A DNA stretch of 64,000 bases from Aedoeadaptatus ivorii (lineage in GTDB: Bacteria > Bacillota > Clostridia > Tissierellales > Peptoniphilaceae), in contig NZ_JAUSWF010000008.1 of NCBI RefSeq assembly GCF_030815095.1, positions 66,017-130,016 of the forward strand, written 5' to 3'. Shown here in pieces: positions 22,866-31,749 of the stretch. The notes beneath the pieces are model-generated. The model saw nothing but the letters and a program-made list of their open reading frames with translations, did no database searches and was not told the origin of the DNA. A program made the translations under genes and the position numbers. Position 1 is the first letter of the stretch, and each line of letters begins with the position of its first letter.

Positions 22866-25583
22866 TTGGAATGGTATAGGACGAGTACCCGGGACGTACT
22901 CAAAGAATTATCCGCCGATCCCGAGGCGGGGCTCAGCGCATCGGCGGTGGAGACCCGGCTTTCGGAATACGGCCGCAATGAATTGAAAGAGGAAAAAAAG
23001 AAGCCCTTTATCAAAAAGCTGGCGGAACAATTCCTCGACCCCATGATTATTATTTTGCTCCTCGCCGCAATCATCTCGGGCGTGGTGGGAGAAGCCGTAG
23101 ACTCGGTGATTATCCTCGCCATCGTCATCGTCAATGCCCTGTTGAGCATTTTTCAGGAAGGGAAGGCGGAGGAGGCCATCGCCGCCTTAAAGAAGATGAG
23201 TTCGCCTACGGTGAAAGTGGTGCGCGACGGCAGAATATCGGAAATCCAGTCCACCGAACTGGTGCCGGGCGATCTCGTCATCCTCGAGACCGGCGACATC
23301 GTGCCGGCGGATATGCGCCTGATCGAAAGCAGCAACTTAAAGATCGATGAATCCTCCCTGACCGGGGAATCCGTCGCGGTGGAAAAGGACGCCGCCGTCA
23401 CCATGGATGAAGAAGTGGGGATCGGCGACCGCGTGAACTACGCCTACTCCGCTTCGATCGTAAACTACGGCCGCGGCAAGGGCGTCGTCACCGAGACGGG
23501 CCTAAATACCGAGATCGGAAAGATCGCGACCACACTCTCCACCATGGAAGAGGAAGAAACGCCGCTGCAAAGGAAACTGGCGGGCCTTTCCAAGACGTTG
23601 GGGATTCTGGTCCTCGCGGTCTGCGCCGTGGTATTTGTAGTCGGAAAGATCTACGGGCGGGAAACCCTGCAAATGTTTTTGACTTCGGTATCCCTCGCCG
23701 TGGCGGCGATTCCCGAAGGCCTGCCCGCCATCGTCACCATCGTCCTTTCCATGGGCATGGGCAATATGGCGAGACACAATGCCATCGTAAAGCGCCTTTT
23801 GGCGGTAGAGACCCTGGGCACCACCACCTATATCTGCTCCGATAAGACCGGGACGCTCACCCAAAACGAAATGACGGTAACCCGCGTCTATGTGGACGGT
23901 AAGGTGCTCGAAGTATCGGGATCCGGCTATGCCCCCACCGGTGAGATCACCGGAGGCGGAGAAACCGTGGCCCCCGAATCCATGCCCGGCCTCGATGCGC
24001 TCACCGCCGTCGCGAGTCTCGTCAACGACGCCGACCTCTCCGAATCCGGCGGCAATTACAGCATCGTGGGCGACCCCACCGAGGGCGCACTGATTACCCT
24101 GGCGGGCAAACACGGCATCCACGAAGAAGAGATCGAAGCGGCATATCCCCGCCTCGAGGAGATTCCCTTTGATTCCGATCGGAAGATGATGAGTACCTTC
24201 CACGAAAACTATTTCGACGGCAAGATCTCTTCCTTTACCAAGGGCGCGCCCGATGTCATCTTGAAGCGATGCAGCCATATCTATAAAGACGGCGAAATCA
24301 TAGAACTCACCGACGCCATGCGCCAAGAAGTGCTGGATCAAAACACCGCCTTCGCCAAGCAGGCGCTCCGCGTATTGGGCTTCGCCTTTCGCAACTTCGA
24401 CGCCATGCCCTCCGACATCAGCACCGATGCCATCGAGCAGGATATGGTATTTGTGGGCCTCGTCGGCATGATCGACCCCGCCCGCCCCGAAGTAAAAGAC
24501 GCCATCAAAGAATGCCGCACCGCCGGCATCGTGCCGGTGATGATCACCGGGGACTATCTCGAGACCGCCAAGGCGATTGCCGAAGAGCTCGGGATCCTGC
24601 GGGAAGGCGACCATGCGATGATGGGCGAGGAACTTAACGGCAAATCGCCCGAAGAAATTCGCGAGATCGTAAAGACCACCCGCGTCTTTGCCCGCGTATC
24701 GCCCCAAAATAAGGTACAAATCGTAACCGCCCTCAAGGAAAACGGCGAGATCGCCGCCATGACCGGCGACGGCGTAAACGACGCTCCCGCCATCAAAAAG
24801 GCGGATATCGGGATCGCCATGGGCATCACCGGTACCGATGTCGCCAAAAATACCGCCGACGTTATCCTCACCGACGACAACTTCGCCACCATCGTGCAAG
24901 CGGTGGAAGAAGGGCGGATCATCTATGCGAATATCAAAAAATTCGTCACCTTCCTGTTGAGCTGCAATATCGGCGAAGTGCTGGTCGTATTTTTGGCCAT
25001 CATCCTGAATTTGCCCACCCCGTTTTTGCCGATCCAGCTCCTATGGCTAAACCTCGTCACCGACTCCTTCCCGGCGCTCGCGCTGGGCGTGGAAAAGGGC
25101 GAAGAAGAGACCATGCTCGAGCCGCCGAGAGATCCCCAAGAGCCGATCCTCGACCGCAAAGTGACCATCACTCTTATCATCCAGTCTATCGCCATCACCG
25201 CGGCAACCCTGGGCGTGTATTACTACGCCTTAAAGACCCATGGAGACACCGGCGCGGGACTCGTGTATTCGAGGACCATGGCATTTACCACCCTGATCTT
25301 CTGCGAGCTCTTCCGTTCCTTCTCCTCCCGGAGCATCGACGATACCCTCTGGAAGATCGGATTCTTCAGCAACAAGCGCCTCGTGCAGGCGGTGCTCCTG
25401 TCCTTGGCATTGGTCTTGGTCGTACTCTATGTCCCCTTCCTGGAGGACTTGTTCCACTTGGTCGACCTCAACGTGAAGGACTGGGCCATCGTGCTGATTT
25501 CTTCTTTGATCCCCTTAGTGATCGGAGAAATTCAAAAGTTTATTCGCTTCAACCAAAGCCATCCCCAAGATACACAAGAGTAA
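22866..25583 (+). CDS. P-type ATPase of the Ca2+/Mn2+ (P2A) class
   Basis: Cation pump in the cytoplasmic membrane, about 905 residues. Actuator motif TGES near 167, PEGLPA in helix 4 (metal site), phosphorylation motif DKTGTLT near 327, hinge TGDGVNDAPA, and NLVTDSFPALALG in helix 6, the pattern of SERCA/PMR1-like pumps. The start is TTG 22866: AAGGAGG (22854-22860) lies just before it and any earlier in-frame start would fall in the riboswitch terminator. The riboswitch points to Mn2+ export as the main job; Ca2+ remains possible. Confidence 0.92.
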   Translation: MEWYRTSTRDVLKELSADPEAGLSASAVETRLSEYGRNELKEEKKKPFIKKLAEQFLDPMIIILLLAAIISGVVGEAVDSVIILAIVIVNALLSIFQEGKAEEAIAALKKMSSPTVKVVRDGRISEIQSTELVPGDLVILETGDIVPADMRLIESSNLKIDESSLTGESVAVEKDAAVTMDEEVGIGDRVNYAYSASIVNYGRGKGVVTETGLNTEIGKIATTLSTMEEEETPLQRKLAGLSKTLGILVLAVCAVVFVVGKIYGRETLQMFLTSVSLAVAAIPEGLPAIVTIVLSMGMGNMARHNAIVKRLLAVETLGTTTYICSDKTGTLTQNEMTVTRVYVDGKVLEVSGSGYAPTGEITGGGETVAPESMPGLDALTAVASLVNDADLSESGGNYSIVGDPTEGALITLAGKHGIHEEEIEAAYPRLEEIPFDSDRKMMSTFHENYFDGKISSFTKGAPDVILKRCSHIYKDGEIIELTDAMRQEVLDQNTAFAKQALRVLGFAFRNFDAMPSDISTDAIEQDMVFVGLVGMIDPARPEVKDAIKECRTAGIVPVMITGDYLETAKAIAEELGILREGDHAMMGEELNGKSPEEIREIVKTTRVFARVSPQNKVQIVTALKENGEIAAMTGDGVNDAPAIKKADIGIAMGITGTDVAKNTADVILTDDNFATIVQAVEEGRIIYANIKKFVTFLLSCNIGEVLVVFLAIILNLPTPFLPIQLLWLNLVTDSFPALALGVEKGEEETMLEPPRDPQEPILDRKVTITLIIQSIAITAATLGVYYYALKTHGDTGAGLVYSRTMAFTTLIFCELFRSFSSRSIDDTLWKIGFFSNKRLVQAVLLSLALVLVVLYVPFLEDLFHLVDLNVKDWAIVLISSLIPLVIGEIQKFIRFNQSHPQDTQE

Positions 25584-25606
25584 CGCTCGTAGCCGAGCGG
25601 AAAAGA

Positions 25607-25637
25607 AGCTGTGCGCTTAGGCGTGCGGCTTTTTTTG
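25607..25637 (+). terminator. Intrinsic terminator after the cation ATPase gene
   Basis: AGCTGTGCGC, loop TTAG, GCGTGCGGCT and a T-run (25630-25636). Confidence 0.85.
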
Positions 25638-25735
25638 TGCATAGATAAGCGGGGGTCGTCTCGGGAAAAAACAGGGAAACTATGATACAATAATCTTTCC
25701 AAGATCGGGACGGAAAACGGGAGGTAGAAAGAAAA

Positions 25736-26323
25736 ATGAACGATTCGATTCGCAAAATCGGAACGAAGGAATTGGTCGCCTGCGCGTTGTTCACGGCACT
25801 GATTGCCGTCGGCGCCTTTATAAAAATCATGATTCCCTTAGGGCCCTTTGCGGTGACCTTCTCGCTACAATTCTTCTTCGCCCTGATGGCTGGTTTTTTG
25901 CTGGGGCCCGTAAACGGCCTTATGAGTGTGTTGTTGTACTTATTTATCGGCTTGATCGGCATCCCGATCTTCGCCCATGGCGGCGGCCCGGGCTATTTAA
26001 TGCGGCCCACCTTCGGCTTTTTGATCGGATTTGCGGCGGCGGCTTACGTAGTGGGGCGGCTCTCGAAAGACCTGCGCGCCATGCCCCTTCGGCATATGAT
26101 TGCGGCGGCATTTGCGGCAGAGATGGCCTATTACGCCTGCGGACTGGTGTATTACTTTGTCATGTTTAACTACGTCGTGCCGGGCGTCGCGGGTATCGGC
26201 CTTTCGGAGCTATTCTCCGTGTGGTTTTTCAGCACCGTGATCCCCGATTTCGCCTTGTGCGTGGCGGCGGCCCTTGCGGCGGATCGCATACGGCCCCATA
26301 TCGGCTTGCCGCGGCGCCGATAG
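25736..26323 (+). CDS. bioY: BioY-type biotin transporter S component
   Basis: A 195-residue membrane protein with about six helices. The N-terminal ELVACALFTALIAVGAFIKI, the GPFAVTFSLQFFFALMAG segment and the GHG-like loop FAHGGGPGYLMRPTFGFL are typical of BioY, the substrate-binding subunit of ECF biotin transporters. No energising EcfAT genes are nearby; they would be shared and unlinked. GGGAGG precedes ATG 25736. A TACAAT at 25687 is a possible -10 box. Confidence 0.88.
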   Translation: MNDSIRKIGTKELVACALFTALIAVGAFIKIMIPLGPFAVTFSLQFFFALMAGFLLGPVNGLMSVLLYLFIGLIGIPIFAHGGGPGYLMRPTFGFLIGFAAAAYVVGRLSKDLRAMPLRHMIAAAFAAEMAYYACGLVYYFVMFNYVVPGVAGIGLSELFSVWFFSTVIPDFALCVAAALAADRIRPHIGLPRRR

Positions 26324-26362
26324 ATAAAAGCACACATCCCATCCCGGACTAGAAACGAGGAA

Positions 26363-26384
26363 AACCGCCTGCGGGCGGTTTTTT
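26363..26384 (+). terminator. Intrinsic terminator after bioY
   Basis: AACCGCC (26363-26369), loop TGCG, GGCGGTT, then T-run. Confidence 0.9.
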
Positions 26385-26403
26385 GTTGCGCCGCGGAAAT
26401 GAT

Positions 26404-26432
26404 TTGAGGGAGAACAATTTTGATGATATGAT
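26404..26432 (+). promoter_or_regulatory. Promoter of the idi-trxB operon
   Basis: TTGAGG (26404-26409), 17-base spacer, TATGAT (26427-26432), with a short leader of about 20 bases before ATG 26457. Confidence 0.7.
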
Positions 26433-26456
26433 ATATTCATCAAAATAAAGGCTGGG

Positions 26457-27479
26457 ATGCATGTGAGAAAATACAGAAAAAGAGAACACGTAGAAAACTA
26501 CCTGAGGGCGGAACACCAGGGCGATCCGCTGTTCGGGGATATTTTCCTGCCCCATATTTCCCTTCCGGAGGTAAATATCGGGGAAATCGATACGACGACG
26601 CGCTATCTGGGACGGGAAGTGCCCTTCCCGCTGATGATTAACGCCATGACCGGCGGCACCGATTTTACCGAAGATATCAACGCCGATCTGTCGGAACTCG
26701 CGCGCCGCTTTGCGCTTCCCATGGCCGTCGGCAGCGAAACCATTGCCCTGGAAGATCCTTCGGCAGAAGAGAGTTTTCGCATTGTGCGCAGAAACATCGG
26801 GGAAGCGGGCATCGTACTCGCGAACTTAAACGGCAATTTGCGCGTAGAAGACGCACGGCGTGCGGTGGATTTAATCGATGCTGACGCCCTGCAAATCCAC
26901 TTAAACCCGGCGCAGGAACTGGCCATGAGCGAAGGCGATCGGGATTTTCGCGGCATTACCGAGCGCATTGCGCGGGTCACCGAGGCCCTGGAGGTCCCCG
27001 TTATGGTCAAGGAAGTGGGTTTCGGCATGGACGCTTCGGTGATCGAATCTTTGTATGCAATCGGCGTGCGCTACGTCGATATATCGGGATTCGGCGGCAC
27101 CAATTTCTTCGAAGTAGAAGATATGCGTTGCTCCACCGTAGATATGACCGATCTATACGACTGGGGCATCCCCACCGCCTACGCCCTGTATAATGCGGTG
27201 GCGCTTCAAAAAGAAGGCCTTCACATCACCGCGTCGGGCGGCATTCGAAGCAGCCTCGACGTCGTAAAGGCGCTGGTGCTCGGTGCCGATATGGTGGGAA
27301 TCAGCGGAGAGATTTTGAAGTATCTGATCCACGGCGGGTTGGACTATGCCTCCGTATATTTGGAAGACTTGCTCTATAAAGTGCGCGTGCTGATGGTGCT
27401 CGTCGGGGCAAAAGACATACAGGAACTGAGAGAGGTGCCCTGGCGTGCCACGGGCCGCCTCCTCGAACTCATGAGGTGA
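26457..27479 (+). CDS. fni: Type 2 isopentenyl-diphosphate delta-isomerase
   Basis: Flavin-dependent interconversion of IPP and DMAPP for isoprenoids such as undecaprenyl phosphate. The 340-residue TIM barrel opens RKYRKREHVENYL, has PLMINAMTGGT near residue 60, HLNPAQE and MVKEVGFGM in the middle, and the FMN phosphate-binding ASGGIRSSLDVVKALVLGAD near the C-terminus. The ATG at 26457 has only a weak site; GTG 26463 is an alternative. It is followed by trxB after 4 bases. Confidence 0.93.
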   Translation: MHVRKYRKREHVENYLRAEHQGDPLFGDIFLPHISLPEVNIGEIDTTTRYLGREVPFPLMINAMTGGTDFTEDINADLSELARRFALPMAVGSETIALEDPSAEESFRIVRRNIGEAGIVLANLNGNLRVEDARRAVDLIDADALQIHLNPAQELAMSEGDRDFRGITERIARVTEALEVPVMVKEVGFGMDASVIESLYAIGVRYVDISGFGGTNFFEVEDMRCSTVDMTDLYDWGIPTAYALYNAVALQKEGLHITASGGIRSSLDVVKALVLGADMVGISGEILKYLIHGGLDYASVYLEDLLYKVRVLMVLVGAKDIQELREVPWRATGRLLELMR

Positions 27480-27483
27480 TAGA

Positions 27484-28410
27484 ATGTACGACGTAATCAT
27501 CGTAGGCGGGGGACCAGCGGGACTGACCGCGGCCATCTATTGCGGCCGGGCCAACTTGAAGACCTTGGTGCTCGAACCGGAACTCGAAGGCGGACAGATG
27601 GCCATGACCATGGAGATCGCCAACTACCCCGGCGCCAACGAGGACGACACGGGCATGGATCTCGCCATGCGCATGGGCAAACAGGCGCGCACCTTCGGCG
27701 CGGAATTCGCCCGTGCATCGGTGGAATCCTTGACATTGGACGGAGAGGACAAGGTGCTCGCCACCACCGACGGCGAATACCGCGCCCGCGCCGTAATCGC
27801 CGCCACCGGCTCGCGTCCCCATACCCTCGGCATACCGGGAGAGGAAAAATTCGTCTCCCGCGGCATTAGCTACTGCGCCACTTGCGACGGCGCCTTCTAC
27901 CAAACCGGCGACGTCTACGTCATCGGCGGCGGCAACTCCGCCGTAGAAGAAGCGCTGTACCTGTCCGGGCTCGGCGCCAAGGTGCATATCGTGCACCGCA
28001 GGGATCAGCTCCGCGCAGAGGCCTATCTCGCCGACTTGGCGCTAAAAGACGAAAACATCGAAATCCTCTGGAATACAGAGCTCAAAGAAGTCATCGGCGA
28101 TGTAACCGCCGACGGCCTCGTCCTCTACAACAACAAAGAGGACAAAAGCTATACCGTAAAAAAAGACGACAAGCCATTGGGCATCTTTATCTATGTGGGC
28201 GCTCGGCCGCGCACCGAATTTTTGGCCGACGTCTTAGAACTCGACAACGGCTATGTGCCCGTGGATGCGGAACAGCGCACCGCCGTTCCCGGTCTCTTTG
28301 CCGCGGGCGACATCGTGGCAAAGAAGTTCCGCCAGGTCATCAACGCTTGCGGCGAGGGCTGTACCGCCGCCATGGCGGTGGCACTGGACCACGTGCGGGA
28401 ACAAAAATAA
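27484..28410 (+). CDS. trxB: Thioredoxin-disulfide reductase
   Basis: FAD enzyme that passes electrons to thioredoxin. FAD-binding GGGPAGLTAAIYCGRA (residues 7-22), redox-active CATCDG (about 134-139), and the pyridine-nucleotide-binding GGGNSAVEEALYL near 152. C-terminal GLFAAGDIV closes the FAD site. 308 residues is normal. Downstream of the flavin isomerase with 4-base spacing, so the two are co-transcribed. The electron donor could be NADPH or, in some anaerobes, ferredoxin-type variants; the sequence does not settle this. Confidence 0.93.
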   Translation: MYDVIIVGGGPAGLTAAIYCGRANLKTLVLEPELEGGQMAMTMEIANYPGANEDDTGMDLAMRMGKQARTFGAEFARASVESLTLDGEDKVLATTDGEYRARAVIAATGSRPHTLGIPGEEKFVSRGISYCATCDGAFYQTGDVYVIGGGNSAVEEALYLSGLGAKVHIVHRRDQLRAEAYLADLALKDENIEILWNTELKEVIGDVTADGLVLYNNKEDKSYTVKKDDKPLGIFIYVGARPRTEFLADVLELDNGYVPVDAEQRTAVPGLFAAGDIVAKKFRQVINACGEGCTAAMAVALDHVREQK

Positions 28411-28423
28411 GAGATTTATTTGC

Positions 28424-28452
28424 AATCCCCCGATTTCGTCGGGGGATTTTTT
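28424..28452 (+). terminator. Intrinsic terminator after trxB
   Basis: AATCCCCCGA, loop TTTC, GTCGGGGGATT with T-run. Confidence 0.92.
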
Positions 28453-28547
28453 GTGGCGCGATCCACTACGCGACCTTGTCAAGGCATATACACAAACGGT
28501 ATGCCCGACGATCTGCCATTTGATTTTTCGATAGCAGGGGATTCCGA

Positions 28548-28577
28548 TTGTTCGGGCAAATCGCCCTATGGTATATT
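28548..28577 (+). promoter_or_regulatory. Promoter of the metNIQ-like operon
   Basis: TTGTTC (28548-28553), 18-base spacer, TATATT (28572-28577). No S-box/SAM riboswitch is recognisable in the 28453-28611 leader. Confidence 0.55.
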
Positions 28578-28611
28578 GAGAGGCAGAGTATCAGAAAATG
28601 GAGTTGAGATC

Positions 28612-29334
28612 TTGATTGAAGTCAGCCATCTAAAAAAATCCTTCGGCGAACACACGGTGTTGGACGACATCAGTTTTCGCATCGAAGACAAGGACGTCTT
28701 CGGCATTATCGGAAAGAGCGGATCCGGAAAGACGACTCTACTGGATTGTCTGTCGGGCTTACAGCCCTTTGAGTCGGGGAGCATCCGCATCGACGGCAAA
28801 GAAATCGCCGCCCTTGATGCCGACGAGGCGCGTATGCTCCGCAAAGAGATCGGTTTTGTGTTTCAGCATTTTTCGCTCCTATCTCGGCGAAATGTGCTCG
28901 AAAACATCGCGCTTCCCATGCAGTGTTGGAAGTACGATAAAAATACGATCGATACGCGGAGCCGACAACTGGCAGAGACCGTGGGGCTGGGGGAGCATAT
29001 ACATAAGCGTCCCCGCGCGCTTTCCGGCGGGCAAAAACAGCGCGTCGCCATCGCCCGCGCGCTGAGCCTGGAGCCGCGATATATCGTCTGCGACGAGTTT
29101 ACTTCTGCCTTGGATCCCAGCACGACCAAATCGATTTTGGCGCTAATGGAGGAGATCCGAAGACAACAAGACGTCACCATTCTCCTCGTCACCCACGACA
29201 TGGCGCTGGCGGAGCGGATGTGCAATCGCATGATTCTCTTGGAAGAGGGAAAAATCGTAGAAAGCGGCGAACCGTCGGCGATCTTTGCCGGCAAATCCGA
29301 AGCGTTGCGGCGATTGACAGAGGGGGAGGCGTAA
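28612..29334 (+). CDS. metN: Methionine-type ABC transporter ATP-binding protein
   Basis: ATPase of a MetNIQ-type importer. Walker A GKSGSGKTT near residue 37, Q-loop FQHFSLL, signature LSGGQKQR, Walker B YIVCDEFTSALD, H-loop VTHD. At 240 residues it lacks the C-terminal NIL/ACT domain that in longer MetN proteins binds methionine and inhibits transport. The start is TTG 28612 behind GGAG (28600-28603); a longer in-frame reading upstream would cross the promoter and is not supported. Followed by metI after one base. Confidence 0.88.
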   Translation: MIEVSHLKKSFGEHTVLDDISFRIEDKDVFGIIGKSGSGKTTLLDCLSGLQPFESGSIRIDGKEIAALDADEARMLRKEIGFVFQHFSLLSRRNVLENIALPMQCWKYDKNTIDTRSRQLAETVGLGEHIHKRPRALSGGQKQRVAIARALSLEPRYIVCDEFTSALDPSTTKSILALMEEIRRQQDVTILLVTHDMALAERMCNRMILLEEGKIVESGEPSAIFAGKSEALRRLTEGEA

Positions 29335-29335
29335 T

Positions 29336-30001
29336 ATGTTTGAAAACACGCAACTGGCGGAATACCTGCCCGATGTGATCGTGCCGGCGCTTCTCGCCAC
29401 CTTCAAGATTATGTTCTTTTCCGCCCTGATCTCTATGGCCTTGGGCGTGGTATTCGGCGTGCTCCTCTTTATTACGGGGAGGGGCGGCCTGTGGGAAAAA
29501 CCCGCCTTGCACGCCGTACTCGGAAAAATTACCGACGTGCTGCGCGCCTTTCCCACGATGATCTTAATCGTCTCCTTGGCGCCGATGACCCGGCTGTTAG
29601 TGGGAACCGCCGTGGGGGCCGATGCCGCCATCGTAGGCATCAGCGTCGCCTGTACGCCCTTTGCCACCCGCATGATCGAAAACTCGCTTCAGACCGTAGA
29701 TCCCAATCTGATCAAGGCGGCGCGCTCCTTCGGCGCGAGCAATTTTCAGATCATCTACCGCGTGCTCTTGGTGGAGGCACTGCCGTCGATCGTTTCCAAT
29801 TATACGATTCTATTGATCAACATGCTCAATGTATCCACCATCGCCGGCGCAGTGGGTGCGGGCGGCTTGGGCGCCGTGGCACTTACCTATGGCTATCAGC
29901 GATTTGACTACGGCATTATGTACTTTATCGTGATCATACTGTTGATCATCGTCCTCTCCATTCAGGGGACGAGCAAGTGGTTATTCCAAAAATTGAAGTA
30001 G
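29336..30001 (+). CDS. metI: Methionine-type ABC transporter permease
   Basis: A 221-residue permease with five hydrophobic helices, the EAA loop QTVDPNLIKAARSFGAS near residue 125, and the LRAFPTMILIV and GAVGAGGLGA motifs characteristic of MetI. It forms the channel with MetN. GGGGAGG in the end of metN precedes ATG 29336. Confidence 0.92.
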   Translation: MFENTQLAEYLPDVIVPALLATFKIMFFSALISMALGVVFGVLLFITGRGGLWEKPALHAVLGKITDVLRAFPTMILIVSLAPMTRLLVGTAVGADAAIVGISVACTPFATRMIENSLQTVDPNLIKAARSFGASNFQIIYRVLLVEALPSIVSNYTILLINMLNVSTIAGAVGAGGLGAVALTYGYQRFDYGIMYFIVIILLIIVLSIQGTSKWLFQKLK

Positions 30002-30010
30002 GAGGAAATT

Positions 30011-30835
30011 ATGAAGAAACTATTTACAGCGGCGGCGCTTCTCGCCGTGATGATCGCGGCGGTGGGCTGCACGAAGGCCGATACGGGCGCAGGCGCAGAA
30101 GACAAAGAATTGATCCGCATCGGCGGAACATCTGTCTCTCAAATCTACTACGAAGCCTGCAAAGACGACTTTGAAAAAAAGGGATACAAGACCGAATTCG
30201 TTCCCTTCGACGCCAATCCCGTCGTATTGGAAGCCTGCAACAGCGGCGATGTGGATATTTCCATCGGCCAACACCTCAAGTTCGTCGAATCCTTTAACGC
30301 CAACAAATCCGGCGATCTGACCATGGCAAAGCCCTATGTATTCCATACCGGCATCGGTTTGTACTCCGAAAAGTACGACGCCGTGGACAAAATTCCCGAC
30401 GGGGCGAAGATCGCGGTTATGAACGATCCCATGAACGAAGACATTGCCATGCGGATTTTGGAAGAAAACGGATTGGTCGAACTAAAAGAAGGAAAGGATC
30501 TCTACACCAAAGCCGATGTGACGAACAATCCGAAAAACATCGAAATCGTCGAAATGGAACAGGCACAGACCGTAACGGCGCTTCAGGATTTGGATGCCGC
30601 CTGTGTATTTTTTACGCATATGGCGAGTGCCGGAAAGGATCCGAGCACCTATCTCGCCAGAGATACCGTAATGATCCGCTACCCCATGGGCGTAATCGTC
30701 AAAAAAGAAAATGAAGCGGCACAATGGGCGGTGGACTTCGCCGAAAGTATGCGCACGGACGCATCGCAGAAAAAAATCGAAGAAGAATTCCCCGGCGTAT
30801 TCACCTTCTACACCAGCGACGACGAGGCGAAATAA
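30011..30835 (+). CDS. metQ: MetQ/NlpA-family substrate-binding lipoprotein
   Basis: A 274-residue extracytoplasmic binding protein. The signal peptide ends in the lipobox AAVGC with lipidated C20. The mature part has the NlpA fold: RIGGTSVSQIYYEACKDDFEKK, the GDVDISIGQH segment and IAVMNDPMNEDIAMRIL. Methionine is the usual ligand, but D-methionine or related compounds occur in the family. AGGAGG precedes ATG 30011. Confidence 0.9.
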   Translation: MKKLFTAAALLAVMIAAVGCTKADTGAGAEDKELIRIGGTSVSQIYYEACKDDFEKKGYKTEFVPFDANPVVLEACNSGDVDISIGQHLKFVESFNANKSGDLTMAKPYVFHTGIGLYSEKYDAVDKIPDGAKIAVMNDPMNEDIAMRILEENGLVELKEGKDLYTKADVTNNPKNIEIVEMEQAQTVTALQDLDAACVFFTHMASAGKDPSTYLARDTVMIRYPMGVIVKKENEAAQWAVDFAESMRTDASQKKIEEEFPGVFTFYTSDDEAK

Positions 30836-31618
30836 ATGGACGATTTTCTCGTCGCGACCCAAAAGCTGTATGCCCTCTTGGATCTAAAGTACAAGGCTGT
30901 AAGCGTCGAGGTGCTCAAAGATCGAGAAGCCTTTGAAGCGGAAGACGCGCAGCCCATCCAAAATGCCATCAATTATTGTGGGGCGGTGCGCGCAGCCACG
31001 CGGGGACACGGCATCAAAATTTCCCGCGGTAAATTCCGCTGCAAAAGCGCCGAGCGCTTCTTCGGCATTCATCCCGACGATCCCGCAAATGCGCGCGGAG
31101 AAAATTGGCATAGATTGGGGCTATACGAACAAAAAGAAGTATCCGAAGCGATCCGAACGGGCCAGCGCACACTCCCCGATGGCAACTACGGCGTCGTCGT
31201 GCGCCCTTTGGAAGCGTGGGGCCGCTGCCCGGAAGTCGTACTGATCTTCGATGTGCCATATATTGCTATGCGCATCGTACAGGGATACGGCTATAAATAC
31301 GGCGAGCCGGAGGGGCTACGGATCTTGGGGAATCAAGCGGTGTGCTATGAGTCCACCACCTTGCCCTTGACCACCGGTTCGCTCAACCTCTCGCTGTTGT
31401 GTATCGGCACCCGACACCGAGCGGGATGGGCGAAAGAAGATATGTCTGTCGGCATTCCTGGAGATAAATTTGCGGGCGTCGTAGAAGGCATAGAGAAAAC
31501 GGCCAATACTATGGAGGGGGATGACGAAAAGCGCAGAATCCTCTCCCGGTGGGACGAAAAATCCTGGGGACCGCTACCTTTGCGGTTTCGATACAATTAC
31601 TATATGGACTGCAAATAA
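30836..31618 (+). CDS. DUF169-family protein
   Basis: A 260-residue cytosolic protein of the DUF169 (COG2043) type: the N-terminal half has NYCGAVRAATRGHGIKI, a conserved Cys region FRCKSAERFFGI, and the C-terminal half has RPLEAWGRCPEVVLIF, YGYKYGEP and TTGSLNLSLLCIGTRH. The family has no established biochemical role; conserved cysteines suggest metal or cofactor binding. Its ATG abuts the metQ stop codon with no gap, so it is translated with the transporter and may act on its substrate or be regulated with it. Function inferred only. Confidence 0.8.
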   Translation: MDDFLVATQKLYALLDLKYKAVSVEVLKDREAFEAEDAQPIQNAINYCGAVRAATRGHGIKISRGKFRCKSAERFFGIHPDDPANARGENWHRLGLYEQKEVSEAIRTGQRTLPDGNYGVVVRPLEAWGRCPEVVLIFDVPYIAMRIVQGYGYKYGEPEGLRILGNQAVCYESTTLPLTTGSLNLSLLCIGTRHRAGWAKEDMSVGIPGDKFAGVVEGIEKTANTMEGDDEKRRILSRWDEKSWGPLPLRFRYNYYMDCK

Positions 31619-31631
31619 TCGAGTTCAGCTG

Positions 31632-31662
31632 AAACCGAGTCCGGAAGGATTCGGTTTTTTTG
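31632..31662 (+). terminator. Intrinsic terminator of the met operon
   Basis: AACCGAGTCC, loop GGAA, GGATTCGGTT, then seven T. Confidence 0.9.
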
Positions 31663-31685
31663 TCGCCGAACAAAAACAATAGGCG

Positions 31686-31722
31686 CAAAAAAAGCGAGTA
31701 CGTGCATTGCACGTACTCGTTT
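31686..31722 (-). terminator. Intrinsic terminator of the MltG-like gene
   Basis: Twelve-base arms CGAGTACGTGCA / TGCACGTACTCG (about 31695-31720); on the minus strand they are followed by CTTTTTTT (31687-31694). Confidence 0.85.
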
Positions 31723-31749
31723 CTATTTGTAGATCTTCGCGGGCGCTAT

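Noticed and set aside
23502..24899. 465-codon minus-strand frame
   Set aside because: Antisense of the cation ATPase gene; no ribosome-binding site and no known motifs, while the plus strand has all P-type motifs.
28420..28611. 64-codon N-terminal extension of metN
   Set aside because: Crosses the trxB terminator and the metN promoter; the ABC domain starts normally at TTG 28612.
30011..30835. Iron or heme substrate for the MetQ-like lipoprotein
   Set aside because: The NlpA fold and MetI-type permease point to methionine-like ligands; nothing suggests metal binding.
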